A DNA stretch of 64,000 nucleotides from Mangrovicella endophytica (GCF_002893625.1 NZ_PKMZ01000004.1:214032-278031); one strand, 5' to 3'; positions 48,501-63,793 are shown, numbered from the stretch's first letter. The notes: a model not told the origin generated them from the sequence alone. Program-made: numbers and translations.

Positions 48501-51500
48501 GGCTTCGTCGACAGGCTCGATGCAAGCGGCACGGTCTCCGGCACGGCCACGGCCACAGGAACGCTGCAGCGCCCGAACGCCAGCTTCGACCTGACCGGCA
48601 CCGGCATCACCGCGACGGCCGTCGCCGCGGCCGGCGTGCCGCCGATGGAGCTGGCATTGTCCGGCAGCTATGCCGACGAGGTCGCAACGCTGACGGCGGC
48701 GCGCGCGACGCTGGGCGCGGCTTTGCTGGAGGCGTCCGGCACCGTCGGCCGCACCGTCGATCTGAAGCTTGCCATGCGCGACCTGCCGGCTGCGCTTGCC
48801 AACGCCTACCTGCCCGACCTCAAGGCCGCCGGCACCATTTCCGGCACGGCGACCGCCAGCGGACCGATCGACAATCCGGCCGCGGTCTTCGACATCACCG
48901 GCAACGGCCTCACCGCTGCGGAAAGCCGCGCCTCCGGCGTGCCGCCGCTCGATCTGCGCCTTGCCGGCCGCTATGCCGACGAGACCGCCGACATCGAGAC
49001 CGCCGTCGCCAATGTCGGCGCGGGCTCGCTGAACGCAAGCGGCCGGGTTGGCCGCAATCTCGACCTGACCGTCGGCCTCAACGCCCTTCCGGTCGGTCTC
49101 GTCAACGGCTTCGTGCCCGGCCTGAAGGCATCCGGCACCGTCTCCGGCAACGGCAAGGCGACCGGCTCGATCGCCGATCCGACGGCCGATTTCGCGCTGA
49201 CCGGCACCGGCCTCACCACAGAGGCGATCGCCCGGTCCGGCATCAAGCCGGTCGAGCTCGACCTCTCCGGCCGCTATGCCGCCGGCACGGCGACGATCGC
49301 CAGCGCCAAGGCGACCGTCGGCGACGGCAACCTCATGGCCAGCGGCACGGTCGGCCGCACGCTGGACCTTTCGGTGCGTCTCGCCGACATCCCGGTCGGC
49401 CTGGTCAATGGCTTCGTTTCCGGTCTCGACGCCACCGGCACGATCTCGGGCGATGCCACGGCCACCGGCTCGATCGACGCACCGCAGGCGCGCTTCGCGC
49501 TGACTGGCACCGGCATCACCGCGGCGACCGTCAAGGCCGGAAAGGTGCCGCCGATCAGCCTCGATGTTGCCGGCACCTATGCCGGTGATTCGGCGACCAT
49601 CGAGCGGGCGCGGGCCACGGTCGGCTCCGGCTCGCTGAGCGCGCGCGGCACGGTCGGCCAGACGCTCGATCTCGACGTGACGCTCGACGCCGTCCCCGTC
49701 AGCCTCGCCAACGGCTTCGTGCCGGGGCTCGGCGCCTCCGGCACCGTCTCGGGCAGCGCCAAGGCAAGCGGTCCCGTCGCCGACCCAACGGCGGAGTTCA
49801 CGCTGGCCGGGCGCAGCATCACCGCGACTCAGATCGCCCGTTCCAAGATCGAGCCGCTGCGCCTGGACGTGACCGGCTCCTATGCCGCCGGGACGGCCAC
49901 GCTGAAGACGGCACGCGCCGTTATCGGCAACGGCTCCCTGACGGCCACCGGCACAGTCGGCCAGAGGCTCGACATCGACGTGGAGCTGACGCGCGTGCCG
50001 GTCGGCATCGCCAATGGTTTCGTGCCGAATCTCGGCGCCGCCGGCACGATCTCCGGCACCGCCTCGGCCACCGGCTCTATCTCCGATCCGGCTGCGAGCT
50101 TTGATCTCTCGGCCTCCGGCATATCGACGGCGCAGACCCGCGCGGCCAAGGCCCCGTCCGTCAACGCGGTCGCCAAGGGCCGCTACGCCCGCTCGGCCGT
50201 GACGATCGAGACGGCGCGCGTCGATGTCGGCGGCGGCAGCATCGTCGCCACCGGCTCCGCCGGCCAGACGCTGGACCTGTCGATCGACCTCAACCGCGTC
50301 CCCGCTTCGCTGCTCAGCGCCGCGGCCTCCGGCATCGACCCGTCCGGCACGATCAACGGCAATGCGCGGGTGACCGGCTCGGCCTCCAATCCGAGCGTCG
50401 ACTACAATCTCGACATTGCCGGCCTGACGCTGGCGCAGACGCGCGAGGCTGGCGTCGGTCCGCTCGGCGTCGGAGCCCGCGGCCGCTTCGCCAACAATGT
50501 CGCGACGGTGGATGCGCGGCTGTCGGGCAGCGCCATCGCCTTCACCGTCAGCGGCTCGGTCAACGTCGCGGGCACGCCGCAGCTCGATCTTGCACTCAAC
50601 GGCACGGCGCCGCTGGCGCTTGCCAACCGCATCCTCGCGGAAGGCGGTCGCTCGGTGCAGGGCACGGTGCGGGTCGATGCGCGTGTCAGCGGCCCGGCCA
50701 GCCAGCCGAATGTCGTCGGCACCGTCTCCACCAGCGGCGCGCAATTCGTCGATACGGGCCTCAACCTCGCAATCCGCAACATCAACACGCAGATCGCGCT
50801 GAACGGCCAGACGGCGACCATCCAGTCCTTCAGCGCATCGCTCTCCTCCGGCGGCACCATCGCCGTCTCCGGATCGGTCGGCCTCAACAACGGCTTCCCG
50901 GCGGATATCCGCGTGCGGGTGGTGGACGGGCGCTATAATGACGGCGAGCTGATCGGCGCGACGCTGAATGCCGATCTCAGCCTCACTGGCCCGCTCACCG
51001 GCGCCGCAGTCCTCTCCGGCACCATCAATGCCGAAGAGATCAACATCATCGTCCCGGAGAACCTGCCGACCTCGCTTGCGCGGATCGACGTCAAGCACAA
51101 GAACGCGCCGCGGGCGGTCTACAAGCAGCAGGAAGAGATCGCACCGAAGGGTGCCGGCACCACCCGCTCGGGCGGCGGCATTCAGCTGGACCTCACCTTC
51201 AACGCGCCGAACCGGGTGTTCGTGCGCGGCCGCGGCCTCGACATCGAGCTTGGCGGCAGCATCCGCCTCACCGGCTCGGCCAGTTCGCCGAGCATCGTCG
51301 GCGGCTTCGACCTGCAGCGCGGACGCTTCCGCATCCTTGGCAAGCGGCTCGACTTCGAGCGCGGACGGCTGTCCTTCACCGGCGATCTCGTCCCGACTCT
51401 GGACCTTCTGGCGACCTCCGACACGGGTGATGCGACGGTGAACATCGCCGTCACCGGCCCGGCCAACATGCCCGACTTCAACTTCTCCTCCACGCCGGCG

Positions 51501-51863
51501 CTGCCGCAGGATGAGGTGCTGGCTCGGCTGATCTTCAACCAGGGCACCGCGGACCTGTCGCCGCTGCAGATCGCCCAGCTCGCGGAAGCCGCCGCGACGC
51601 TCGCGGGCGTCGGCGGATCGACGGGGCTCCTCGACAATCTCCGCTCGCAGATCGGCGTCGATGATCTCGACATCAAGACGACGTCCGACGGCCAGACCGC
51701 GGTCGGCGTCGGCAAATATCTCAACGACAACACCTATCTCGGCGTCGATTCCACTGGACGCGTCTCGATCGACCTCAACCTCGGCGAGGGCCTGAAAGCT
51801 CGCGGCGCGGTGACGGCGACGGGCGGCGGCGAAGTCGGCGTGTTCTACGAGAAGGAATACTGA
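45576..51863 (+). CDS. tamB: Translocation and assembly module inner-membrane protein TamB (DUF490)
   Basis: This 2095-aa AsmA-like protein spans the periplasm beside TamA and forms a lipid-carrying beta-groove. A single N-terminal membrane anchor (SWLALAVFAPLLLSAPHPAEA) precedes a long beta-rich body. The C-terminal DUF490 domain (GGIQLDLTFNAPNRVFVRGR, LDFERGRLSFTGDLVPTLDL, LARLIFNQGTADLSPLQIAQ) is intact. It is much longer than E. coli TamB (1259 aa), mainly because of an array of 101-residue repeats in the middle (see separate entry). The last residues (GGGEVGVFYEKEY) are the usual TamB tail. Confidence 0.94.
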   Translation: MTLFRRPFDRAPRLRSWLALAVFAPLLLSAPHPAEAQEFVANQIENLISSDTARVDIEGLSGALTGAVRIDRLTVSDADGVYLTASDLAMDWSPLALVRKNVSIESLTAGRIVLDRLPRSAAPAADDSGGGFSLPSITADIRSIAINEFELGQAVAGTPARLKATASLGLAADPTRLDVRANIDRLDKPGTIAATIAFAPAEDRLTIDVAASEPAGGLVAGLLQLPGAPPVNLTVKGNGPLSDFMANGALTVGGEQAASVTARVNALPEGRRVSASLSVAAERFAPDSVRAYVSGATTLDAQLLFRPDGLIGIDQADLASDALALTARGTLDQTGTGNDLSFSVSSRQGAVIPFAFGTEPNQTKLEVASLSGTLKGALSASDLTLKADLPTAGFGQYIAQRVTASATGNGFNVTALTGPFAIEAAAQSVASPEGLADRFLEGPVAITAAGSLGDTGLTLTESKATTKVAEASVAGTAALNFSAFDLSLSTAFDTSALSAAMIPLAGDRLAISGKVARTAAGALSAAELAVKGTGLSITGQAGLDAGTVSADIKGTIAQAEAVNAALGGEAQFSLTASGPVEKPDVDIALNSNGLTIGGRKLSDLKIEARGSFNPTAPSGTVRVAGNLDGAPITGTADVETLPSGERRIRNLAIKQGPNSITGELQITDSAAPVGTLTVAVEDIGPLAALAMQEAGGDLNGTVKLGLSDQDQPLATLDLVSRQLTVGGNTLRGADIKLSAEDYLGQPFPQGRVTAEGIDAGGVAVRDLSIALDRKGELTTLATTATANSVPVEVAGSVRFDADATIVSADRLTADIEGAAVALANPTALTIVNGGTRFEALTLNVGSGSLVLNGTAGETLDLTARLNAVPAAVANPFVPDLAASGTLSGEASAKGPAGDPTATFAITGTDIATSQTRAAKLPPLTPRIAGDYAKGTLNLHEAAVGLGEGAVSASGQVGEQLNLRIAADKVPVALANGFVDRLDASGTVSGTATATGTLQRPNASFDLTGTGITATAVAAAGVPPMELALSGSYADEVATLTAARATLGAALLEASGTVGRTVDLKLAMRDLPAALANAYLPDLKAAGTISGTATASGPIDNPAAVFDITGNGLTAAESRASGVPPLDLRLAGRYADETADIETAVANVGAGSLNASGRVGRNLDLTVGLNALPVGLVNGFVPGLKASGTVSGNGKATGSIADPTADFALTGTGLTTEAIARSGIKPVELDLSGRYAAGTATIASAKATVGDGNLMASGTVGRTLDLSVRLADIPVGLVNGFVSGLDATGTISGDATATGSIDAPQARFALTGTGITAATVKAGKVPPISLDVAGTYAGDSATIERARATVGSGSLSARGTVGQTLDLDVTLDAVPVSLANGFVPGLGASGTVSGSAKASGPVADPTAEFTLAGRSITATQIARSKIEPLRLDVTGSYAAGTATLKTARAVIGNGSLTATGTVGQRLDIDVELTRVPVGIANGFVPNLGAAGTISGTASATGSISDPAASFDLSASGISTAQTRAAKAPSVNAVAKGRYARSAVTIETARVDVGGGSIVATGSAGQTLDLSIDLNRVPASLLSAAASGIDPSGTINGNARVTGSASNPSVDYNLDIAGLTLAQTREAGVGPLGVGARGRFANNVATVDARLSGSAIAFTVSGSVNVAGTPQLDLALNGTAPLALANRILAEGGRSVQGTVRVDARVSGPASQPNVVGTVSTSGAQFVDTGLNLAIRNINTQIALNGQTATIQSFSASLSSGGTIAVSGSVGLNNGFPADIRVRVVDGRYNDGELIGATLNADLSLTGPLTGAAVLSGTINAEEINIIVPENLPTSLARIDVKHKNAPRAVYKQQEEIAPKGAGTTRSGGGIQLDLTFNAPNRVFVRGRGLDIELGGSIRLTGSASSPSIVGGFDLQRGRFRILGKRLDFERGRLSFTGDLVPTLDLLATSDTGDATVNIAVTGPANMPDFNFSSTPALPQDEVLARLIFNQGTADLSPLQIAQLAEAAATLAGVGGSTGLLDNLRSQIGVDDLDIKTTSDGQTAVGVGKYLNDNTYLGVDSTGRVSIDLNLGEGLKARGAVTATGGGEVGVFYEKEY
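48120..50610 (+). repeat. Eight in-phase 303-bp repeats inside tamB (plus a degenerate ninth)
   Basis: The codon aligned with the A/V of the A/V-N-G-F-V motif falls at 48192, 48495, 48798, 49101, 49404, 49707, 50010 and 50313, that is, exactly every 303 bp. Each unit encodes 101 residues of the pattern G-x-LDL...P...NGFVPGL-ASGT(V/I)SG...G...F-LTG-GI...G-YA...A..A..VG-GSL-A-GTVG. A ninth, degenerate unit follows with 6 extra bases (motif position about 50622). The units are diverged at DNA level but carry no indels. They probably each add strands to the periplasmic beta-groove. Confidence 0.9.
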
Positions 51864-52060
51864 GGGCAGCGGCGGCGCACACAGCTCCGCCGGCCTGCGC
51901 CATTCTGCCTGCCGCCCACGAGCGGCTGTCTCTCAGGCGATGCGGCACGCCGGCCCGCATCCCTTTTCTGGTTGAACCTTCGCTCCTACGCGCCGTTCTC
52001 CATCGAGCGGCGGCAGCCAACTGAACGATCGGCTGTCCGCTCTCAGATTGGAGAACAGCC

Positions 52061-52393
52061 ATGAACGATCGCACAATCAGCGAGGGCGCTGCGTCCGGCA
52101 CGGCCGGCAGCCTTCCGGACGAATTTGCAAGCGAGAGATCCCGCATCGAATCCATGCTGGCCGATCCGTCCCGCGAACCCGGCCGCAATGCCGAAATCCG
52201 GCAGCTGGCGGAAGACCTGCGGGAGCGTATCCCCGCCGCACGCCATGCGGAATTCGGCTCCTTCTTCAGTGGTGTCGATGAGCGGCTTGGCAATACGGGC
52301 CCGAGCACCGGCGAGACCGGCACACCGTCGGCGATCGACGTCGCGGCAGGACAGAACGACATCGTGGGCGGCCTCGGAGGCCGGCAGCCATGA
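52061..52393 (+). CDS. Hypothetical protein
   Basis: This 110-aa soluble, acidic protein has no signal peptide, membrane segment or motif I recognise. The middle (ERSRIESMLADPSREPGRNA, then EIRQLAEDLRERIPAAR) looks helical. It overlaps the following small gene by 4 bp (ATGA), so the two form an operon. AGAACAGCC lies before the ATG, a weak ribosome site. The overlap with the next gene and good codon use support it as real. Function unknown. Confidence 0.6.
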   Translation: MNDRTISEGAASGTAGSLPDEFASERSRIESMLADPSREPGRNAEIRQLAEDLRERIPAARHAEFGSFFSGVDERLGNTGPSTGETGTPSAIDVAAGQNDIVGGLGGRQP

Positions 52394-52629
52394 ACACCGA
52401 GTCGCTGAAATACGCCAAGTTCGACCATCCCAAGCACGGTCGCTTCTCCGATCCGCGCGCCGTTCTCGACAGCGACGCGCTGTCAGACGCGGAGAAGGAG
52501 GAGGTGCTGCGGGACTGGAAGGCGCAGCTGCGGGAGCGGCTTGGCGAGCCCGCCGGTCACGACGAGGTCCGTTCCACCGGTGAGACGGTGGACGAGGCGA
52601 TCGAGCACTTAGCCGCCCTGCGCGGCTGA
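52390..52629 (+). CDS. Hypothetical protein
   Basis: This 79-aa protein is highly charged and probably helical (SDAEKEEVLRDWKAQLRERL; ending TVDEAIEHLAALRG). An N-terminal YAKFDHPKHGRFSDPRAVLD resembles small conserved rhizobial proteins in which a DP-x-x-V-L motif precedes a helix, but no function is known. It overlaps the upstream gene by 4 bp. It is followed by 283 bp without a gene, then the glycogen operon. Confidence 0.6.
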   Translation: MNTESLKYAKFDHPKHGRFSDPRAVLDSDALSDAEKEEVLRDWKAQLRERLGEPAGHDEVRSTGETVDEAIEHLAALRG

Positions 52630-52912
52630 AGCGCAGCTCCAGGCCCACCGACGCCGACAACCCGGTCGGCGGTGCGGCAGCATGTGAGTTCGCGCGGACG
52701 AACGATTCCGCGGAGCTCCCATGCGCCGCGTCGCTCTTGAAGCGCGCCGGGCCGCAGCTAGTTCGGCTGCGACCCGACGATTTATTGCCCGGCTTTCGTA
52801 AGGCCGTGTCGCATGGTTAAGATCAACAACGCTGGCGAATCAAGGACGACTGGTCCCTGCTGCCGAAGCCTTCGGCGGTTGGGGCTCTCCCCGCATTGAA
52901 GGAAAGTATCGC

Positions 52913-54531
52913 GTGACTGCATCTGCCGGATCATCCCCTGCCGGAAAGCTGACGACCGGGACGGGGATCCGTTCGCTGTTCGACAAGGATCCGGCCCGTT
53001 TCGAGCGCTTCGCCTTCCGGCTGGACGACCTCATCCTCGACCTCTCCAAGACCGCGCTCGACGATGCCGTTCTGGCGGACCTGCTGAAGCGCACCGAGGC
53101 GGCCATGCTCGTTCAGAAGCGCGATGCGATGTTTGCCGGCGCCAGGATCAATGAGACGGAGAACCGCAGCGTCCTGCATGTCGCGCTGCGCGGCACTCGA
53201 GAGGACGGCTTTGCCGCCGATGGCGAGCCGGTTGGCGATCTTGTCGAGGACGTCCTCCTCGCCATGTCGGACTTCGCCGAGGCGATCCGCTCGGGCGCGA
53301 TTGCCAGCTCCGGCGGTGCCCGGTTCACCGACGTTGTCAATATCGGCATCGGCGGCTCCGACCTCGGTCCGGCCATGGCGACCCTGGCGCTGGCGCCGTA
53401 TCATGACGGGCCGCGCCTCCACTTCGTTTCCAATGTCGACGGCGCCCATTTGGGCGACACGCTGAAGGTGCTGGATCCGGCGACGACGCTGTTCATCGTG
53501 GCGTCGAAGACCTTCACCACCATCGAAACGATGACGAACGCTGAGACCGCGCGCCGCTGGATCGCCGAGGCGCTCGGCGATGGAGCGGTGAACGCCCATT
53601 TCGCAGCGGTCTCGACGGCGCTCGACAAGGTCGCAGCCTTCGGCATCGACCCCTCGCGCGTCTTCGGCTTCTGGGACTGGGTCGGCGGGCGCTACTCGAT
53701 CTGGTCGGCGATTGGACTGCCGCTGATGATCGCCATCGGCGCAAAGGACTTCCGGGCCTTCCTGTCCGGCGCACGTGACATGGACCAGCATTTCCGCTCC
53801 GCCCCGCTGGAGCGGAACCTGCCGGTCCTGCTGGGCCTCGTCGGCTGGTGGCATCGGGCCGTCTGCGCCTATCCGACGCGCGCGGTCATTCCCTACGACC
53901 AGCGCCTCGCCCGCCTGCCGGCCTATCTCCAGCAGCTCGACATGGAGTCCAACGGCAAGCGCACGGGCATCGACGGACGCACGGTGGCTATCAGCGGCCC
54001 GATCGTCTGGGGCGAGCCCGGCACCAACGGGCAGCACGCCTTCTTCCAGCTGCTGCACCAGGGCACCGACATCATCCCGGTCGAGTTCCTGGTCGCGGCC
54101 AATGCTGCCGAGGGCGACCCGGCAGGTCACCACGATCTTCTCCTCGCCAACTGCCTCGCCCAGAGCGAGGCACTGCTGCGCGGCCGCTCGCTGGAGGAGG
54201 CGCGCCAGCAGCTCCTCGCCATGGGCCGCTCACCGGGCGATGCCGAGCGGATTGCGCCGCATCGCACCTTCACCGGCGATCGGCCGTCGATGACGATCCT
54301 CTACGATCGGCTCGATCCGGCAACGCTCGGGCGGCTGATCGCCCTCTACGAGCACCGCGTCTTCGTGGAGGCGCAGCTCTACGGCATCAACGCCTTCGAC
54401 CAGTGGGGCGTCGAGCTCGGCAAGGAGCTCGCCACCGCCCTTCTCCCCGTCATCAAGGGCGAGACCTCGCCGGAGGGACGCGACGCGTCCACCATCGGTC
54501 TCGTCAACGCGATCAGCACGATGAGGTCCCG

Positions 54532-54535
<4 letters not shown>
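52913..54535 (+). CDS. pgi: Glucose-6-phosphate isomerase
   Basis: This 540-aa enzyme interconverts glucose 6-phosphate and fructose 6-phosphate. The two PGI signatures are present in the [15 protein letters not shown] region and in [17 protein letters not shown], with [13 protein letters not shown] for phosphate binding and [19 protein letters not shown]. It uses a GTG start at 52913 with GGAAAG 5-9 nt upstream. Its stop overlaps the glgP start by 4 bp, making it the first gene of a glycogen operon and linking storage to glycolysis and the Calvin cycle. Confidence 0.96.
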
Positions 54536-57042
<2,507 letters not shown>

Positions 57043-57257
57043 GGCAACCCCGATCGGCATCCCTCCCGCCTCGGTCGCGCAATCGTCGAAGCCGCCGGAA
57101 AAATCCCTTCCCGGCGGCTTCCCGTTCATGGAAGCTTATGGCCGCGGCTCTATCTGAGCCTTGAGAGGGTGGACGCCGGGTAAGACGCGGCACCGGCGAC
57201 TGCCATCAGGCCCGGAATCCGGCGGATCAACGGCGGACCGGCAGTGGGAGGACATTC
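57043..57257. other. 215-bp gap between glgP and glgC (no glgB)
   Basis: In many relatives glgB lies between glgP and glgC. Here the gap is only 215 bp and carries no coding sequence. An 11-bp-stem hairpin occupies 57088-57121. The branching enzyme must be encoded elsewhere if glycogen is made. Confidence 0.7.
57088..57121 (+). terminator. Perfect 11-bp hairpin between glgP and glgC
   Basis: GAAGCCGCCGG and CCGGCGGCTTC pair over 11 bp around a 12-nt A-rich loop, 45 bp past the glgP stop. There is no U-tract after it, so it may be an mRNA processing or attenuation element rather than a full terminator. Confidence 0.55.
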
Positions 57258-58522
57258 ATGGCCGAACGCAAACGCATCGCATCCATCTCGCGTGACAGCA
57301 TGGCCTATGTTCTGGCCGGCGGGCGCGGCAGCCGCCTCATGGAACTGACCGACGGACGCGCCAAGCCGGCCGTGTTCTTCGGTGGCAAGACCCGCATCAT
57401 CGACTTCGCGCTGTCGAATGCGATCAATTCCGGCATTCGCCGCATCGGCGTCGCAACGCAGTACAAGGCGCACAGCCTGATCCGCCACCTGCAGAACGGC
57501 TGGAACTTCCTGCGCCCCGGGCGCAACGAGAGCTTCGACATCCTCCCCGCCAGCCAGCGCGTCTCGGAGGACCAATGGTACGCCGGCACGGCCGACGCCG
57601 TGTACCAGAACATCGACATCATCGAGGGCTACGCGCCCCGCTACATCGTGATCCTCGCAGGCGACCACATCTACAAGATGGACTACGAGATCATGCTGCA
57701 GCAGCATGTCGACAAAGGCTCCGACGTGACCGTCGGCTGCCTGGAAGTCCCACGCATGGAGGCCGTCGGCTTCGGCGTCATGCATGTCGACGAGGACGGC
57801 CGCATCACCGACTTCATCGAGAAGCCGGCCGATCCCCCGTCGATCCCCGGCCGCCCGGATACCGCCCTCGCCTCGATGGGCATCTACGTCTTCGAGACGA
57901 CGTTCCTGATGGACCAGCTGCGGCGCGATGCGGCCGATCCGCAGTCGAACCGCGACTTCGGCAAGGACATCATCCCGCATATCGTGCGCCACGGCGTCGC
58001 CCATGCGCATTCGTTCAACCGCTCGGTGGTGCGCTCGGCCAACGAGGACGAGGCCTACTGGCGCGACGTCGGCACGGTCGACGCCTACTGGCAGGCCAAT
58101 ATCGATCTCACCGACGTGGTGCCGCCGCTCGACATCTACGATCGGGACTGGCCGATCTGGACCTATGCGGAGACGACGCCACCGGCAAAGTTCGTGCATG
58201 ACGAGGACGGCCGCCGCGGCTCCGCGATCTCCTCGCTCGTGTCCGGCGACTGCATCATCTCCGGCGGCACGCTGCGCCGCTCCCTCCTCTTCACCGGCGT
58301 GCGCCAGCGCTCCTACTCCTATCTCGACCATGCCGTGGTGCTGCCGCAGTGCCAGATCGGACGCGGCGCGCGCATCCGCAACGCGGTGATCGACCGCGGC
58401 GTGCAGATCCCGGACGGGCTGGTGATCGGCGAGGATCCCGAACTCGACGCGCAGCGCTTCCGTCGCACGGCCAACGGCATCTGCCTCGTCACCAAGCCGA
58501 TGATCGACCGGCTCAGCTACCG

Positions 58523-58526
<4 letters not shown>
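57258..58526 (+). CDS. glgC: Glucose-1-phosphate adenylyltransferase
   Basis: This 422-aa enzyme makes ADP-glucose, the committed step of glycogen synthesis. The nucleotide-binding [20 protein letters not shown] and [18 protein letters not shown] are followed by the catalytic [13 protein letters not shown] and the C-terminal left-handed beta-helix repeats ([20 protein letters not shown]). GGGAGGA lies 6 nt upstream of the ATG. Its stop overlaps the glgA start by 4 bp. Confidence 0.96.
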
Positions 58527-61602
<3,076 letters not shown>

Positions 61603-61614
61603 GATCGGGCCAGA

Positions 61615-63672
61615 ATGAGCAACTCACTCACTACCGAGCGTGGCAAACCGGCTGCGCTCGGCGCAACTGTTGATGACGACGGCGTGCACTTCGCCGTTTA
61701 CTCCGAGAATGCCGACGAAATTCATCTCTGCCTCTTCGACGACGCGGCAGGAACGCAGGAAACCGATCGCCTGCCGCTGACCGGCCGCGACGGCGGCACG
61801 CATTACGGCTTCGTTCCGGGCCTGAAGGTTGGTGCCCGCTACGGCCTGCGCGCTGTCGGCAAGTGGGCTCCCGAAGAGGGCTACCGCTTCGACTATTCCA
61901 AGCTCCTCGCCGATCCCTATGCCGTTCAGCTCGACCGGCCCTTCGTCTACACGCCGGTCCTGACCGCGCCGCCCGAGCGCGACCTCGACAGCGCCGCCTT
62001 CATGCCGCGCGCCGTGGTGATGGATCTTGCCCGTGACGCCAAGCCGATGCCCTTCCAGGCGCCCGGCTTCACCTACGAGATGTCGATCCGCGCCTTCACG
62101 CAGCGCCATCCCGATATCTCCACCGAGCTGCGCGGCACCGTCGCGGCACTCGCCGAGCCGAAGCTCCTCGACCATCTGCAGAAGGTTGGCATCGACACGG
62201 TCGAGTTCATGCCGCTGGCGGCCTGGATCGATGAGGGCCACCTCCTCAACTACAACCTCACCAACGCTTGGGGCTACAACCCGATCACCCATATGGCGCC
62301 CGATCCGCGCCTCGCACCGGGTGGCTTTGCCGAGATCCGCCGCACGGTTGAGGCGATGCACGAGCGCGGCATCCGCGTCCTCCTCGACGTTGTGTTCAAC
62401 CATTCGGGCGAAGGCTCGGAGCTCGGACCGACGATCTGCTATCGCGGCCTCGACAACCTCCTCTACTACCGCCATCCGGAAGGCCAGCCGGAGTTCATGC
62501 TGAACGACACCGGCACCGGCAACACCATGGCGACGCACAAGGAGCCGGTGGCGCGGATGTTCATCGACGTCCTGCGCACCTGGGTGCAGGCCGCCGGTAT
62601 CGACGGCTTCCGCTACGACCTCGGCACCGTGCTCGGCCGCCTGCCCGACGGCTTCAGCCACGACGCGCCTTTCTTCAAGATGGTGGCCGCGGACGACGTC
62701 CTGAAGGACCGCATCCATGTCGGCGAGCCGTGGGACGTCGGTCCCGGCGGCTATCAGGTCGGCAACTTCCCGCCGCCGTGGCTCGAGTGGCAGGACCGTT
62801 TCCGCGACGACGTGCGCAAGTTCTGGAAGGGCGAGGACGGCATGATCGGGGCGCTCGCGACCCGCATGGCGGGCTCGGCCGACCTCTACAATCACGACGG
62901 CCGCAAGCCGTCGGCAGGCGTCAACTTCATCGCCGCCCATGACGGCTTCACCCTCGCCGACCTCACCATGTATGTGGAGAAGCACAACGAGGCGAACGGC
63001 GAAGACAATCGCGACGGCCATAACGAAAACCACTCCTGGAACAACGGCGTCGAGGGCATGACCGATGATCCCGCGATCATCGAGGCCCGCGGCAAGGACA
63101 TCCGGGCGCTGCTGGCGACGCTGCTCGTCTCGCGCGGCAACCCGATGATCGTCGCCGGGGACGAGTTCGGGCGCACGCAGGGCGGCAACAACAACGGCTA
63201 TGCGCAGGACAACGAGATCACCTGGCTCGACTGGGAGAATGCCGACCAGCGACTGATCGAGTTCACCGGCAAGCTGGCGGCCCTGCGCAAGGCGCATCCG
63301 GCGCTGAACACCGACCGGTTCCTGACGGGCGAGACGCTGCCCGGCAAGGACATCCCGGACGTGATGTGGCTGCGCGAGGACGGCAATGAGATGGAGGAAG
63401 GCGACTGGAACGATCCCAGCCGCCGCTTCCTCGGCATGTCGATCTATTCGGCTCAGGACGACCCCGATGTCGAAAGCGAGCGCGCCGTCATCTACGTCAA
63501 TGGCAGCCACGAGGATGCGGTGGTGATGCTGCCGCCGCCGCGGGAAGGCCACGCCTATCAGCTCTACATCCAGTCCGACTGGCCGGACCTAGAGCCGCGC
63601 CGCGTCGACCACACGGTGGAGCTGATCGTTAAGGCGCGCTCGGTCTTCGTGATGCTGGAAGAGACCGCCTGA
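61615..63672 (+). CDS. glgX: Glycogen debranching enzyme GlgX
   Basis: This 685-aa isoamylase-type GH13 enzyme trims branches left by phosphorylase. An N-terminal CBM48-like domain (GVHFAVYSENADEIHLCLFD) is followed by the (beta/alpha)8 barrel with conserved RVLLDVVFNHSGEG, GFRYDLGTVLG and NFIAAHDGFTLADL regions. Of the GH13 catalytic set, D in GFRYDLG and the later E in HVGEPWD and D in HDGF are visible. It is the last gene of the operon, 12 bp after pgm, with a terminator at 63703. Confidence 0.94.
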   Translation: MSNSLTTERGKPAALGATVDDDGVHFAVYSENADEIHLCLFDDAAGTQETDRLPLTGRDGGTHYGFVPGLKVGARYGLRAVGKWAPEEGYRFDYSKLLADPYAVQLDRPFVYTPVLTAPPERDLDSAAFMPRAVVMDLARDAKPMPFQAPGFTYEMSIRAFTQRHPDISTELRGTVAALAEPKLLDHLQKVGIDTVEFMPLAAWIDEGHLLNYNLTNAWGYNPITHMAPDPRLAPGGFAEIRRTVEAMHERGIRVLLDVVFNHSGEGSELGPTICYRGLDNLLYYRHPEGQPEFMLNDTGTGNTMATHKEPVARMFIDVLRTWVQAAGIDGFRYDLGTVLGRLPDGFSHDAPFFKMVAADDVLKDRIHVGEPWDVGPGGYQVGNFPPPWLEWQDRFRDDVRKFWKGEDGMIGALATRMAGSADLYNHDGRKPSAGVNFIAAHDGFTLADLTMYVEKHNEANGEDNRDGHNENHSWNNGVEGMTDDPAIIEARGKDIRALLATLLVSRGNPMIVAGDEFGRTQGGNNNGYAQDNEITWLDWENADQRLIEFTGKLAALRKAHPALNTDRFLTGETLPGKDIPDVMWLREDGNEMEEGDWNDPSRRFLGMSIYSAQDDPDVESERAVIYVNGSHEDAVVMLPPPREGHAYQLYIQSDWPDLEPRRVDHTVELIVKARSVFVMLEETA

Positions 63673-63702
63673 TCACCGCCAGCTGATCGATGAAACGCCA
63701 GA

Positions 63703-63733
63703 GGGCGCGAATCCCAAGGGGGTTCGCGCCCTT
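63703..63733 (+). terminator. Terminator of the glycogen operon
   Basis: GGGCGCGAA and TTCGCGCCC form a perfect 9-bp stem with an 11-nt loop, 30 bp after the glgX stop, followed by TT then mixed sequence. The short U-tract lowers confidence slightly. Confidence 0.75.
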
Positions 63734-63793
63734 CATCGTTGCGGATCACGGCCAACCGGCCATTCCCGGTCGCCTCGCCTTGCGGGCCGGCGT

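Noticed and set aside
48120..50650. Repeats in tamB considered as a CRISPR-like or minisatellite array
   Set aside because: The period is 303 bp, in frame and conserved at protein level with moderate DNA identity. It is a coding repeat.
47877..51098. Very long open frame (1073 codons) antisense to tamB
   Set aside because: It mirrors the repeat structure and GC codon bias of tamB, has an Arg/Asp/Gly-rich composition without domains, and no ribosome site. It is a shadow of the real gene.
53848..54531. 228-codon upstream extension of glgP inside pgi
   Set aside because: This is an out-of-frame reading of pgi. The glgP start in the ATGA overlap gives the normal N-terminus.
61624..63552. 642-codon open frame antisense to glgX
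   Set aside because: GC-rich antisense artefact; the sense strand has all GH13 motifs.
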